A DNA stretch of 64,000 bases. It comes from Rhodanobacter sp. A1T4 (lineage in GTDB: Bacteria > Pseudomonadota > Gammaproteobacteria > Xanthomonadales > Rhodanobacteraceae). Made by a program: the position numbers and the translations under genes. The notes below the pieces were generated by a model. It ran no database searches and was not told the DNA's origin. It saw only the letters and a list, made by a program, of their open reading frames with translations. Location: NCBI RefSeq assembly GCF_014207185.1, contig NZ_JACHCP010000010.1:186001-250000 (forward strand), in the 5' to 3' direction. Positions 45,716 through 55,054 of this stretch are shown one piece after another (positions within the stretch are counted from its first letter, which is position 1; each line of letters opens with the position of its first letter).

Positions 45716-46840
45716 TCAGCGACTCGCCGCCAGCAAATCGGTGTAGGCCGTCTCGGTACGTTCGACGAACAGGTCCAGTCCAAAGGCCTGCTCCGCGTGT
45801 GCGCGGGCCACGACGCCCATCGATGGCAGATCAGCGCGTTGCTGCAGAAGTTGCCGCAGTCGTTCGGCCATGGCCTGGTGATCGCGCGGTGGCACCAGCC
45901 AGCCATCGACATCAGGACGAATATTCTCCGGCAGGCCAGCGTATTCGCTGACCAATACCGGTTTGCCCATCGCCATCATTTCGCGGCAGGCAAACGAGAT
46001 GGTTTCGACATCCCACGACAGCACAAAACCCGCATCGATGGCCGCCAGTGCCGGCCGCACATCTTCGAGCAGGCCAGGAAAATGCACCTGCTCACTCAAG
46101 CCCAGGTCGCCAATGCGCTGCTGCCGGGCGGCATCCGGCGTTCGGCCAGCGACCAGTAGATGTATTTGGGCACGCACGTCTAGCGGTAGCAACGCCAATG
46201 CTTCGACCAGATCCATCCAGCCCTTGTAGGCCGCCGTGCCTGCGTTGCTTCCGAGCAACAGCACCGACGGATCGCCTATGCAATGCTGCCGCTCCACGGC
46301 CGCCAGCGAACGAGTCCACGGTGCGAAATGGGCAATGTCGACTCCGTTGTGTACCGTGGTCAGTCGGCAACCTCGATACGGTGAGATCGCTAGCGCCCGA
46401 TACGTGTAGTCGCAGACCGCAATGACCATGTCGGTACCACGCCTTGCGCGCCACCAGTGACCAAGACCAGTCATCGGCTTGGAGTTGTGCTTGGTCAGCA
46501 CAATGCGTGGTCGGCGTGGCAACCCACGCACGGCCGCCATCACCAATCGATGGTCGGCCGAGCCGTTGACATGTACCAGATCGAAATCCTGCTCTCGCAA
46601 CAAGGTTGCGAGCCGCCGTCGCGCCTGCCGGCGAGCCGCCAGCCTCTTCAGTCCATTGGGAAACGGTTGTGACCAGGCATGCAGAGACGGTTCCGCGCTC
46701 GCCTCAAGGTACAACCGGCTTGTCGGCGGCACCGCTACATGCACCTCATGTCGAGTGGCCAAGGCCTTGGCCAGCGTCATTACGTAGGTCGTATGGCCAC
46801 CGCCGTCACCGTCATGGAAGTTGGTGAACAGAAGCTTCAA
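45716..46840 (-). CDS. family 4 glycosyltransferase
   Basis: The 374-aa GT-B-fold protein starts with the N-terminal glycine loop FTNFHDGDGGGHTTYVMTLA and ends with a C-terminal donor-binding half (LLLGSNAGTAAYKGWMDLVE, then AIDAGFVLSWDVETISFACR and EMMAMGKPVLVSEYAGLPE, the E-x7-E region). It is cytoplasmic or membrane-associated and retains configuration. It most likely adds a sugar to lipopolysaccharide core or O-antigen. It is convergent with the ArnT-like gene (6 bp between stops) and divergent from the O-antigen-ligase-type gene. Confidence 0.85.
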   Translation of the reverse strand: MKLLFTNFHDGDGGGHTTYVMTLAKALATRHEVHVAVPPTSRLYLEASAEPSLHAWSQPFPNGLKRLAARRQARRRLATLLREQDFDLVHVNGSADHRLVMAAVRGLPRRPRIVLTKHNSKPMTGLGHWWRARRGTDMVIAVCDYTYRALAISPYRGCRLTTVHNGVDIAHFAPWTRSLAAVERQHCIGDPSVLLLGSNAGTAAYKGWMDLVEALALLPLDVRAQIHLLVAGRTPDAARQQRIGDLGLSEQVHFPGLLEDVRPALAAIDAGFVLSWDVETISFACREMMAMGKPVLVSEYAGLPENIRPDVDGWLVPPRDHQAMAERLRQLLQQRADLPSMGVVARAHAEQAFGLDLFVERTETAYTDLLAASR

Positions 46841-46882
46841 GGCATCGACCTATGCATCCGAGCGAAGAACTTCGCGGGGGAA

Positions 46883-46924
46883 GTGGCTAGTAATAGACAA
46901 CAAAGTGGGTAGCAATAGATAACA
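46883..46924. repeat. tandem 20-bp direct repeats, 22-bp period, in a divergent promoter region
   Basis: GTGGCTAGTAATAGACAACA (46883-46902) and GTGGGTAGCAATAGATAACA (46905-46924) match at 17 of 20 positions and are spaced by two helical turns. They lie about 45 bp upstream of the GT4 start codon and 140 bp upstream of the ligase gene. Position and spacing suggest paired regulator sites; the regulator is unknown. Confidence 0.5.
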
Positions 46925-47064
46925 TGAACGCGGCTGTTATGGCCTGATAATGCTTTGCCGTCGAGGGGCTTACCTAAAGTACCATGCGTAAACTCAAAGC
47001 TAGTGCTGAAGACCTCAAACCCTTCGTGCAGCACAGGGAGATGATTTGACTGATAGGAGAAGGC

Positions 47065-48426
47065 GTGGACGCAAGATCGAACGCATGGGGGTTGGGCGCA
47101 TTGTCTCTGCTGGTTGCCCTGATGCCACTGTCGTTTTCCGTCTCCTGGCATGTCAAAGCTCTACCCGCGCTAATGTTGCTGATCGCTGGCTTGGGCCTGC
47201 TTTTCAGAAGCGCCGCCACGCGGAACAGCTATCGCAAGGCCTGGCCCGTGATGGTTGTTTGTGGCCTGGGCGTACTCTATACGGCGCTCAATATTCTTGG
47301 TCACGGGCTTGGCTGGAACGCTTTCGATCTGCCGTCCCATATTCTGCTTTACATGGCAACGGCAGCCGTCTTCAGCCTGCCACTACGCATGCGCTGGGTA
47401 TGGCTCGGTTTCAGCCTTACCGCGATTGTTCTCGGCATCGTCTGCCTCATACAGCACTTTTTCCTTGGCATTGACCGAGCTTTCGGTCTCAACGGCGGCG
47501 ATTGGGGCGCTATTGAATTCGCCATGACCCTACTGGTGTTGTCATTGAGCGGGTGGCTGCAAGTATTTTATTCGAGCAATCCTTTGCTTGAAAAAATCTT
47601 GCATGGCACTGGCGCCGTATTTGGCATGTATGGCGCTCTGCTGACCCAGAGCCGTGGACCACTGCTGGCTTTCGTACCCATCTTGCTGCTTTTAATCGTG
47701 ATCTACGCCCGCCGCACCCATCGCTGGGGCAAGGGATTGCTGATGCTTGTCGCGATTGTGGGTGGCGGTGTTCTTGCCGCAGGAAGCGTGCATAACGTCA
47801 ATATGCCAGCCACTGTCGAGGCAAACGGCCCGGGGACGGCAAATGTGAATGTGGCAACCACGGTGGCCAGCTCCACGACGACGCCCCTCAACAGTCAGCC
47901 CGTGTTTGTGAAGCGATTTGCAGAGGTGGGTTCGGAGATTACAAGCTACGACTCCAAGACCGATGCCAGAGGTGCCGTACGCGAGCGGCTGGAGATGTGG
48001 CACACGGCAGGCCACGCTTTCATGGATCATCCACTGGCGGGCGTGGGTATCGATCAATTTGGTGTGTATGCACGCCAGCAGGTCGCCGAGGGTCACACCA
48101 ACCCGGCTATCGCAAAATATGAACACCCCCATAACGAATACCTGGAAGCTGCCGCTACCGGCGGCGCACCAGGCTTGCTGGTCATCTTGCTGATCTTCGC
48201 TGTGCCATTGGGCTATTTTCTTCGTCACGCGCTGCATGCTCATGACAGCGAGATCATCACTGCCTCTGTCGGTGTCGCCATTGTCAGCATGTATGCGTTG
48301 TGTGCATTGACTGACAACGTCTTCTATCGGGCCATGCCGCATTCGCTGTACTTTTTCCTGGTGCTTGGATTGGCGGTTTTACTCGGTCGGCGGAAATCAT
48401 CAGAAGAGGTCGCGCTGCGTGTCTGA
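47065..48426 (+). CDS. O-antigen ligase-family protein (Wzy_C)
   Basis: This 453-aa protein has about 11 hydrophobic helices and one large periplasmic loop at residues ~230-330. That loop holds the Wzy_C signatures: TQSRGPLLAFVPILLLL before it, RLEMWHTAGHAFMDHPLAGV within it, and the catalytic-histidine region YEHPHNEYLEAAATGGAPGL near 350. It either joins O-antigen to lipid A-core or attaches another glycan. The GTG at 47065 has AGGAGAAGG directly upstream. It is followed by a glycosyltransferase with an 8-bp overlap, so the two are co-translated. Confidence 0.82.
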   Translation: MDARSNAWGLGALSLLVALMPLSFSVSWHVKALPALMLLIAGLGLLFRSAATRNSYRKAWPVMVVCGLGVLYTALNILGHGLGWNAFDLPSHILLYMATAAVFSLPLRMRWVWLGFSLTAIVLGIVCLIQHFFLGIDRAFGLNGGDWGAIEFAMTLLVLSLSGWLQVFYSSNPLLEKILHGTGAVFGMYGALLTQSRGPLLAFVPILLLLIVIYARRTHRWGKGLLMLVAIVGGGVLAAGSVHNVNMPATVEANGPGTANVNVATTVASSTTTPLNSQPVFVKRFAEVGSEITSYDSKTDARGAVRERLEMWHTAGHAFMDHPLAGVGIDQFGVYARQQVAEGHTNPAIAKYEHPHNEYLEAAATGGAPGLLVILLIFAVPLGYFLRHALHAHDSEIITASVGVAIVSMYALCALTDNVFYRAMPHSLYFFLVLGLAVLLGRRKSSEEVALRV

Positions 48427-49498
48427 TCGGATGCCAACAACGCGTATCAACCTGATCGGCTGGGATAACGGTCGAGGGCTGAGTCACGACCTGCGTCTGT
48501 TGCGGGAAACGCTCGAGTCGCTGGGTAACGAAGTGCATGTGACGTCTGTCGGCCCAAAGCGGCGGCGCTGGACGCCGCGCGCGCTGTGGATCCGCTTCCG
48601 ACTCATGTGGCAATCTTTGAAAAGTGGCGACGGCGTGCGCTGGAAGTTCGATGCCAACATCATGCTGGAGCATGTGCAACCAGCCTACTTCGGCACGGCA
48701 AGGCGCAACTTTTTCATACCGAATCCGGAATGGCTGTCCCGGCGAGACGAGCGGCATTTGCACCGGTTCGACGCACTGCTTGCCAAGACTCGAGTCGCTG
48801 CAACCATATTTCAGGCACGCGGCATACCCACGCGCTATATCGGCTTTCGCAGCACGGATTGCCTGATTCCAAAAATGCCGAGGGAGCCACATTTCCTCCA
48901 TCTGGCCGGTGCCAGCCGGATGAAGGGTACCGGACGCCTGCTCGCGCTGTGGCGACGCCATCCCGAGTGGCCACCGCTACTGGTGCTGCAATCGCCACAG
49001 ACGGCACCAGGCATGCCCATGACACCGGAGCGCGACAATGTGCAGCACCGTATTGCCACATTGTGCGATATCGAGGACATCCGCCACCTGCAGAATAGCC
49101 ACGTCTTCCATTTATGCCTGTCCGAAGCCGAAGGCTGGGGTCATTACATCGCCGAAGCGATGAGCTGCGGTGCTGTGACTATTACCTGTGACGCGCCACC
49201 GATGAATGAATTGGTGCGTCCCGAACGAGGCCTTCTGGTTGCCGCCAAGGCAGTAGGACGCTTGAATGCGTCAACGCGTTACCATTTCGACGAAGCCGCG
49301 CTGGAAGCCACGATCGAACGCGCGCGCAACATGAGTGCCCGCGAATATGAAGCTCTTGGCGCGGCAGCACGCGGTTGGTTCGAGACCAATCAGCAGCGTT
49401 TCGCAGGACTTCTGCAGGATGCATTGCAACCGCTCCTACAAGATCAAACCGCCGATGTGGAATGGGCAGGACAAGGCGTCAAGTCATCGGGCAAGTAG
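48419..49498 (+). CDS. GT4-like glycosyltransferase
   Basis: The 359-aa product ends in a GT1/GT4-type donor domain. FLHLAGASRMKGTGRLLALW is followed by the sugar-nucleotide block HVFHLCLSEAEGWGHYIAEA, then MSCGAVTITCDAPPMNEL. The N-terminal acceptor half is divergent (INLIGWDNGRGLSHDLRLLR). It likely extends the lipopolysaccharide core or O-chain. I chose the GTG at 48419, with AGAGG 9 bases upstream and overlapping the ligase stop; ATG 48431 is the alternative. It ends just before a convergent GT2 gene. Confidence 0.78.
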   Translation: MSDRMPTTRINLIGWDNGRGLSHDLRLLRETLESLGNEVHVTSVGPKRRRWTPRALWIRFRLMWQSLKSGDGVRWKFDANIMLEHVQPAYFGTARRNFFIPNPEWLSRRDERHLHRFDALLAKTRVAATIFQARGIPTRYIGFRSTDCLIPKMPREPHFLHLAGASRMKGTGRLLALWRRHPEWPPLLVLQSPQTAPGMPMTPERDNVQHRIATLCDIEDIRHLQNSHVFHLCLSEAEGWGHYIAEAMSCGAVTITCDAPPMNELVRPERGLLVAAKAVGRLNASTRYHFDEAALEATIERARNMSAREYEALGAAARGWFETNQQRFAGLLQDALQPLLQDQTADVEWAGQGVKSSGK

Positions 49499-49526
49499 TC
49501 GCTGAGGCAATGATTTTGGCGAACGA

Positions 49527-50459
49527 TCAACTGCTTTTAGGCAGTCCCGTTGCTTTTGATCCCAGCAGAATGGCCAGCATGTGCTCGACACGTTTCCACA
49601 ACGGCGCGCGTCCACGCATTGCCAGCGCTGCATAACGCTTGGTTTCTGCCCACTGCGGATCGGGCTTGGTCTTGTATTCGAGCTTGGATAGCTCGATACA
49701 TGACTCGTCCAGCCCCGCTACGCGCGCGTAGTAGCCAATCAAGCCTCGCGAGCGCAGCCGGTTGGTGTATGCCACCGACGCACTGCGATTGGACCACCAG
49801 CCGTTCTTGCCGTGGATGCGATACCAGACGCTGCCTGTGGGCAGATAGTATTTTCGTGCACCGAGCACACTTGCACCGAATACCAGACAGTTGTCCGCCG
49901 AGAGGCGCCAGGTTTCGCGAAAGCTGTCCGGTACCTCAAGCACTTTTCTGGCCCACGGGGCACGCATGGATAACGCCGAAGTGGGCGCGCCGTACCAGCG
50001 TGTGAGGGCATACGTGATCACCGCGGTATAACCCAGGTCGACGGCGCTGCGATGAAAACCCACGACCTTGTTCTCTTCGCCGAAGTGCTGCATATCGGTG
50101 AAGACGAAATCGACATCACGACGAGCATCGTAGAGTTCGCCCAAGCGCGCCAGATAATCCGGCGCCCAGCGGTCATCAGAATCCAGATAGCACACGACAT
50201 CCGCTTCGACACGCGCCACGCCACGCTGGAACCCCTCCAACTGGCCGCCATTGTTCCCACAAAGCAGAACTACACGATCGTCGGCGCCGTAACGCTCGCG
50301 CAGCAAGTCGACCGAACCATCAGTGGAGCCGTCATCGACGACAATGACCTGCGCCGCCTTGCGACTCTGTGCCAGCGCACTCTCCACCGCTTCCAGAACA
50401 TACTCGCGATAGTTGTAGCTGGTGATGACCACCGCGAAACTTGTCGTTTGTTGGCTCAT
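49527..50459 (-). CDS. family 2 glycosyltransferase
   Basis: The 310-aa GT-A-fold enzyme has SFAVVITSYNYREYVLEAVE at its N terminus, QVIVVDDGSTDGSVDLL with the nucleotide-binding Asp pair, and the metal-binding motif CYLDSDDRWAPDYL near residue 100. The acceptor half carries no membrane helix. It inverts configuration and uses a UDP- or dTDP-sugar. The ATG at 50459 is chosen at the domain start; upstream in-frame ATGs would add about 56 residues without homology. It is convergent with the preceding glycosyltransferase. Confidence 0.87.
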   Translation of the reverse strand: MSQQTTSFAVVITSYNYREYVLEAVESALAQSRKAAQVIVVDDGSTDGSVDLLRERYGADDRVVLLCGNNGGQLEGFQRGVARVEADVVCYLDSDDRWAPDYLARLGELYDARRDVDFVFTDMQHFGEENKVVGFHRSAVDLGYTAVITYALTRWYGAPTSALSMRAPWARKVLEVPDSFRETWRLSADNCLVFGASVLGARKYYLPTGSVWYRIHGKNGWWSNRSASVAYTNRLRSRGLIGYYARVAGLDESCIELSKLEYKTKPDPQWAETKRYAALAMRGRAPLWKRVEHMLAILLGSKATGLPKSS

Positions 50460-50802
50460 GAAGAGACGTTCGACGACAGGTGTGCAGGGGAAAGTTTCCC
50501 GCCCGAAAATACGGCGCATGCGTAAATAACAACCTCGCTGGCGATCTTGCTCATTAGCAGGCATTTTCCCATGATCGCTGCCGAAGCTTGGCAGGGCTGG
50601 TGCGTGGCGCAGGTAAAGTTTTGTCAATGCGGACGCTTATCCAATACCTATCATACCCAACTCGGCAGCTGGCATCTGCCATGACTAACAAGATAAGCGA
50701 GACTGATGAGTGCCCGCGATACGACAGGGTAATCGGCAAGCGGGCGGCGACGGTTTGGCTGAATTCGATGAGGCCATGGGTCAATCGGCTAGAATCCGCC
50801 GC

Positions 50803-51618
50803 ATGCCCACCCTCCCGCTCACCCTCGTCGTCATCACTCACAACGAGGCCGACACCATCGGGCGCTGCCTGGACAGCGTACCGTTCGCGGCCGAGAAACT
50901 GGTGATCGACAGTGGCAGCGACGATGATACGGTAGCGATTGCGCAGGCCCACGGCGCACGCGTCGTCCAGCAGGACTGGCTTGGCTTCGGCGCGCAGCGT
51001 AACTTCGCCACCACGCAATGCAGCCACACGTGGATTCTCGCGCTCGATGCCGATGAAACCCTGACGCCTGAACTCGCCATCGAGCTGGAGCATCGATTGC
51101 CGGAACTGATGGCCAGCGATGCACCGGCCGCCTATTTGCGCCGCAGCACGATCTACATGGGCGCGCCGATGCACTGGTATCGCCCGGCCGTCGGTGAAAA
51201 ATTGGCACGCCTTTATCATCGCGGTCGCGCCCGTTGGACGGATGCGCGAGTACACGAATCGCTGCGTTTCGACGGCGATGCCCCCACGCTGCGCGCACCG
51301 GTCAACCACATCAACAATCCCACCCTGCCGCACAAGCAGCTGAAGGTGCTGCGCTATGCCGAGCTGAAATGTCGCGACTGGCTGGAGAAGGGCAAACCGG
51401 TGCGCATGTGGCAGGCGCCGTTCGTCTTCGCCCTGGCCTTCATCAAGGACTACCTTTTCCGGCTCGCTTTCATGGACGGCTGGCGCGGCTTCATGATCGC
51501 GCACACCGCGGCCAGCTATGCCATCTACAAGCGCATGCGTTATTACGAAATGCGACATAACCCCGAGTCGGTGGATCGCGCGGCCAAACTTCTCACTCGC
51601 CATGGCATCGATCGCTGA
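50803..51618 (+). CDS. family 2 glycosyltransferase, lipopolysaccharide core (WaaE/KdtX-like)
   Basis: The 271-aa product has LTLVVITHNEADTIGRCLDS, LVIDSGSDDDTVAIAQAHGA, WLGFGAQRNFATTQC and the metal motif WILALDADETLTPELA near residue 90. The C-terminal part (VHESLRFDGDAPTLRAPVNH, YLFRLAFMDGWRGFMIAHTA) is typical of the WaaE/KdtX branch, which adds glucose or a similar sugar to the inner lipopolysaccharide core. The ATG at 50803 fits the domain; 50776 is possible. Its stop overlaps the next start by one base (TGATG). Confidence 0.85.
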   Translation: MPTLPLTLVVITHNEADTIGRCLDSVPFAAEKLVIDSGSDDDTVAIAQAHGARVVQQDWLGFGAQRNFATTQCSHTWILALDADETLTPELAIELEHRLPELMASDAPAAYLRRSTIYMGAPMHWYRPAVGEKLARLYHRGRARWTDARVHESLRFDGDAPTLRAPVNHINNPTLPHKQLKVLRYAELKCRDWLEKGKPVRMWQAPFVFALAFIKDYLFRLAFMDGWRGFMIAHTAASYAIYKRMRYYEMRHNPESVDRAAKLLTRHGIDR

Positions 51619-52682
51619 TGAGCAACGCACCCGCACCCATTCAACCAGCACCGGCCTTGGTCAAGCACTACCTGCTCTACGGCTCCGAGCGCTACGCGCT
51701 GGCCATCCTGCGACCATTGCAGGAGGCTATCCGGGCGCGCGGTCACGAAGCGGCATGGTTCTTTGACGGCCCCGGCGCTGAGGATCTGATCGACGGTGAG
51801 CGCTTGTTGACTGTCGCCGAAGTGCGTGCGTGGAACCCGATCGCCGTGATCACATCCAGCAATCATCTGCCGCACTTCTTCCCTGGTGTGAAGGTGGAAA
51901 CCTTCCACGGCTTCGACGCCGGCAAGCCGCGTCATGTCTACGTGCGCGGCTTTTTCGATTTGTACTGCACCACCGGCCCGCGCGACACCAAGGCGTTTGG
52001 TGAGGTGGCCACCAAGCTCGGCCATTTCACGGTCATCGAAACCGGCTGGCCCAAGCTCGACCCCTTCATGCGCGAAATCGCCGGCGCCTTGCCGCCGGTA
52101 CGCCAGCCGCCGGTCATTCTCTATCACTCGACGTTCTCACCATCGTGGAGCGCCGCCGACACCTTGTACGAGGAAATCAAGCGGCTATCGCGCAATGGCC
52201 GCTGGCGCTGGATCGTCACCTTTCATCCGAAGATGAATCCGGAAATCACGGCGCGCTACAAGGCGCTGCAGAATGAGTTTCTCCGCTTCGCCGAAAACGA
52301 CAACATCCTCGAACTGTTTCCCCAGGTCGATATGATGTGCTCGGATACCTCCTCGGCATTGAGCGAATTTCTGCTCACTGGCAAGCCCGTGGTGACGTTC
52401 AAGAATCGCCGGCCAGGGCCGCAGCTGATCGATATTGATGATCCCGCGCAGTTCGAACCGGCGATCGAACGCGCGCTGGCCAGACCACCGGAGCTGATGC
52501 AGGCGATCCGCGAATTCGCCGACGCCATCCATCCTTATCGCGACGGCCGATCGAGCGAGCGTGTACTCGATGCAGTGGATACCTTTATCGCTGCGGGCGC
52601 ACGCAATCGCCGCCGCAAGCCGTGGAATCCGTGGCGTAAACTTAAGCTGCGCCGCCGCATTGGCTACTGGGGCCCGGCCTGA
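51618..52682 (+). CDS. CDP-glycerol glycerophosphotransferase-type protein
   Basis: The 354-aa product has a GT-B-like fold with family landmarks. Examples are VETFHGFDAGKPRHVYVRGF, LYHSTFSPSWSAADTLYEEI, VTFHPKMNPEITARY, and the nucleotide-side MMCSDTSSALSEFLLTGKPV near residue 240. Relatives such as TagF and TagB transfer glycerol phosphate from CDP-glycerol to cell-wall polymers; in Gram-negatives some decorate lipopolysaccharide or capsule. No CDP-glycerol synthase is visible in this window. The start codon overlaps the stop of the WaaE-like gene, so both work on the same glycan by inference. Confidence 0.8.
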   Translation: MSNAPAPIQPAPALVKHYLLYGSERYALAILRPLQEAIRARGHEAAWFFDGPGAEDLIDGERLLTVAEVRAWNPIAVITSSNHLPHFFPGVKVETFHGFDAGKPRHVYVRGFFDLYCTTGPRDTKAFGEVATKLGHFTVIETGWPKLDPFMREIAGALPPVRQPPVILYHSTFSPSWSAADTLYEEIKRLSRNGRWRWIVTFHPKMNPEITARYKALQNEFLRFAENDNILELFPQVDMMCSDTSSALSEFLLTGKPVVTFKNRRPGPQLIDIDDPAQFEPAIERALARPPELMQAIREFADAIHPYRDGRSSERVLDAVDTFIAAGARNRRRKPWNPWRKLKLRRRIGYWGPA

Positions 52683-52765
52683 ATCACGATCGCTACAATC
52701 ACGTCGTAACCGTGCTATGTCCCACGCAGACTAGAATCCACCACTAAATCCACACGAGTGCGCCT

Positions 52766-54655
52766 GTGTCCGTCAGTGCCTATAGCCGTTCCGAAACCCT
52801 GCGGGCTCTGTGGCCGTGGCTTCCGCTGTGGACATTGGTAGCGCTGCTGGCGATTTTCTCGCACGGCCCAATGCCGCTGTACTCCACGCGAACGCTGGCG
52901 GTGGCGTGGGAAATGTGGAGCCACGGCCATTGGCTGGTGCCGTACATCAACGGCGAACCCTACAGTGAAAAAGCACCGCTGTTGTTCTGGCTGATACACG
53001 CTGGCTGGTTCGTGTTTGGTGCCAGTGATGTCTGGCCACGCGCGCTTGAAGTGCTGATCGGCGGCACGCAGCTAGTGCTTGTCTCAGTGCTCGCGCGGCG
53101 GCTTTTCCCTAACCGGCCGTGGATCGCCAAGGGCGCGCCGTGGATGTTGCTGGCGCTGAGCTATGCCTTCTTGTTCGGCCAGCAGATCATGTACGACGTG
53201 CTGCTTGCAACGTGGACGTTGGCGGCACTGCTTTGCCTGACACCGAAACTCGATCGTGCCGAGCCGCGCTGGCTGCTGTTCGGTTTATGTATCGGTGCCG
53301 GCCTTCTGACCAAGGGGCCGGTGATGTTGCTGCATATCCTGTTCCCGTGGTTGCTCGGTCCGTTATGGAACGAATGGGCGCGTGAGCATCGCGCGCGCTG
53401 GTACGGTCGTGGCGTGCTTTCCGTATTGCTTGGTGGCGCGATTTTGCTCGCCTGGGCACTCCCTGCGGGCTTTTCCGGTGGCGACGCCTATCGGCAACGG
53501 CTGTTCTTCACCCAGACCGCCGGTCGTGTGGTGAAGGGGATGCAGCATGCCGAGCCGTTGCAGAGCCATGCGCATCCTTCGTGGTGGTATCTGATTTATC
53601 TGCCGGTGTTGATGTTTCCCTTCAGCGCGTGGCCGCGCGCCAGCGTTGCCCTCGCTATCGCGCTTTTCCAAAAGCCATGGCGCGCCGGTATGCGGGTGGG
53701 CCTGAGTTTGATGGCAGTGGCGGCGCTTGGTTTGCTGTCGCTGCTGGTTTTTCACTGGCATGCCTCGCAGCTGGAACACCTGTTGATCCTTCTGTTGCTG
53801 GTGCCGCTGCTGATCGTGCTGCTGCGCCAACCGCTGGAGCCGGGTCTGCATTTTCTGCTTTGCTGGCTACTGCCGAATTTTCTGGTGTTCTCGCTGATCA
53901 GTGGCAAACAGGCGTACTACCCATTGCCGGAATTCGGTGGTGGCGTGATGCTGATCGCCGCGGCCGTTGCCGTGCTGCGCGAGCGTCGACCGATACTGGC
54001 CGACAATGCATGGCTGGGCACATGGCCGCTAGGGATAGGCGGTATCATTTTCGCCGTTTTTCTGTTCGCGCTGCCGGCGCTGGTCGCAGGGAATCATTTG
54101 CACGGTGAGTGGTTTGATGGCCCCGCCGCGTACAGTCGCTTTTTCGGCGTGATCTTCCTTCTGCTGGGTGCGCTACTACTCGTACGCGGCCGCGGCGAGA
54201 TGCGTCGTCTGGCGGTCGCTGGCCTGGTTGCCACGCTCGCGCTCAATACCCTGTTCACGCTCGCGCTATGGCCCAAGTACAATCTTGACCCATCCGCACA
54301 TATGCTGGGTGCAGCGGACATTGCGCAGCGTCCGATCGCCTATCTTGGAAACTATGACGGCCAGTTTCATTTCGAGGGTCGCCTGTTGCATCCGATCACC
54401 GAGCTTTGGGGCGAACAAGCGGTGAAAGAGTTTGCCCAGGCGCATCCCGATGGCCTGATCGTCGATCACCCCGAAAAACTCGATGCCAGCGATCTACGCT
54501 ACGCGTTGCTGGTGCAACCGTTCCGCTCATCGTGGATGGTGATCTGGCCAGCCGCCTCGCTGGCTGATATCTATTCTGGACGCACACCGCCCGAACCCAC
54601 TCAGCCGACGCACATCTATCCCATCCCGGATGGGCGCTATCGCTCGCAGCCATGA
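52766..54655 (+). CDS. ArnT-like membrane glycosyltransferase (GT39/83)
   Basis: This 629-aa protein has about 12-13 helices. The first periplasmic loop has YSTRTLAVAWEMWSHGHWLV and YINGEPYSEKAPLLFWLIHA, with the EKAP/DKPP motif of the family. LLTKGPVMLLHILFPW and SGKQAYYPLPEFGG also match ArnT, and a soluble C-terminal domain follows. It would transfer a sugar from an undecaprenyl carrier to lipid A, as ArnT does with aminoarabinose; no aminoarabinose synthesis genes are nearby, so the donor is open. The start is GTG at 52766. Its stop overlaps the following TPR gene by ATGA. Confidence 0.82.
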   Translation: MSVSAYSRSETLRALWPWLPLWTLVALLAIFSHGPMPLYSTRTLAVAWEMWSHGHWLVPYINGEPYSEKAPLLFWLIHAGWFVFGASDVWPRALEVLIGGTQLVLVSVLARRLFPNRPWIAKGAPWMLLALSYAFLFGQQIMYDVLLATWTLAALLCLTPKLDRAEPRWLLFGLCIGAGLLTKGPVMLLHILFPWLLGPLWNEWAREHRARWYGRGVLSVLLGGAILLAWALPAGFSGGDAYRQRLFFTQTAGRVVKGMQHAEPLQSHAHPSWWYLIYLPVLMFPFSAWPRASVALAIALFQKPWRAGMRVGLSLMAVAALGLLSLLVFHWHASQLEHLLILLLLVPLLIVLLRQPLEPGLHFLLCWLLPNFLVFSLISGKQAYYPLPEFGGGVMLIAAAVAVLRERRPILADNAWLGTWPLGIGGIIFAVFLFALPALVAGNHLHGEWFDGPAAYSRFFGVIFLLLGALLLVRGRGEMRRLAVAGLVATLALNTLFTLALWPKYNLDPSAHMLGAADIAQRPIAYLGNYDGQFHFEGRLLHPITELWGEQAVKEFAQAHPDGLIVDHPEKLDASDLRYALLVQPFRSSWMVIWPAASLADIYSGRTPPEPTQPTHIYPIPDGRYRSQP

Positions 54656-54978
54656 ACGATGAGCGGATCGCCAGTCTTCGCCTGCAGCGCGATGGACCAC
54701 GCGATGGCGCACTACTGAGATTCTCGCTGGGAAGTGCGTTGCTATCGGACGGCAATGGCAGCGACGCTATCGACGAGCTGCGCCGCGCAGTGGTGTTTGA
54801 TCCTGGCTATTCAGCAGCATGGAAACTATTGGGTAAGGCTTGCCTGGACACAGGCCAGAAAGAGGCCGCTGCCGAAGCCTGGCGCAGCGGCATTGCCGCC
54901 GCCGCAAAGCGCGGCGACAAGCAGGCCGAAAAGGAAATGGGCGTGTTTTTGCGCAGGCTGGAAAAGCCAAACCTGTAG
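54652..54978 (+). CDS. small tetratricopeptide-repeat protein
   Basis: The 108-aa all-helical protein has about two TPR units: LLRFSLGSALLSDGNGSDAI then DELRRAVVFDPGYSAAWKLL, and GKACLDTGQKEAAAEAWRSG. It probably acts as an adaptor. Its ATG overlaps the stop of the ArnT-like gene, so it is translationally coupled and may assist that enzyme. No signal peptide is present. Confidence 0.8.
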   Translation: MNDERIASLRLQRDGPRDGALLRFSLGSALLSDGNGSDAIDELRRAVVFDPGYSAAWKLLGKACLDTGQKEAAAEAWRSGIAAAAKRGDKQAEKEMGVFLRRLEKPNL

Positions 54979-55054
54979 AAACAGCGCAAGAAATTGGCAT
55001 GCTGGCAAGACGGTCTTACGCAACTTCCATAGAGTCATCGCGACTCGATAACCC

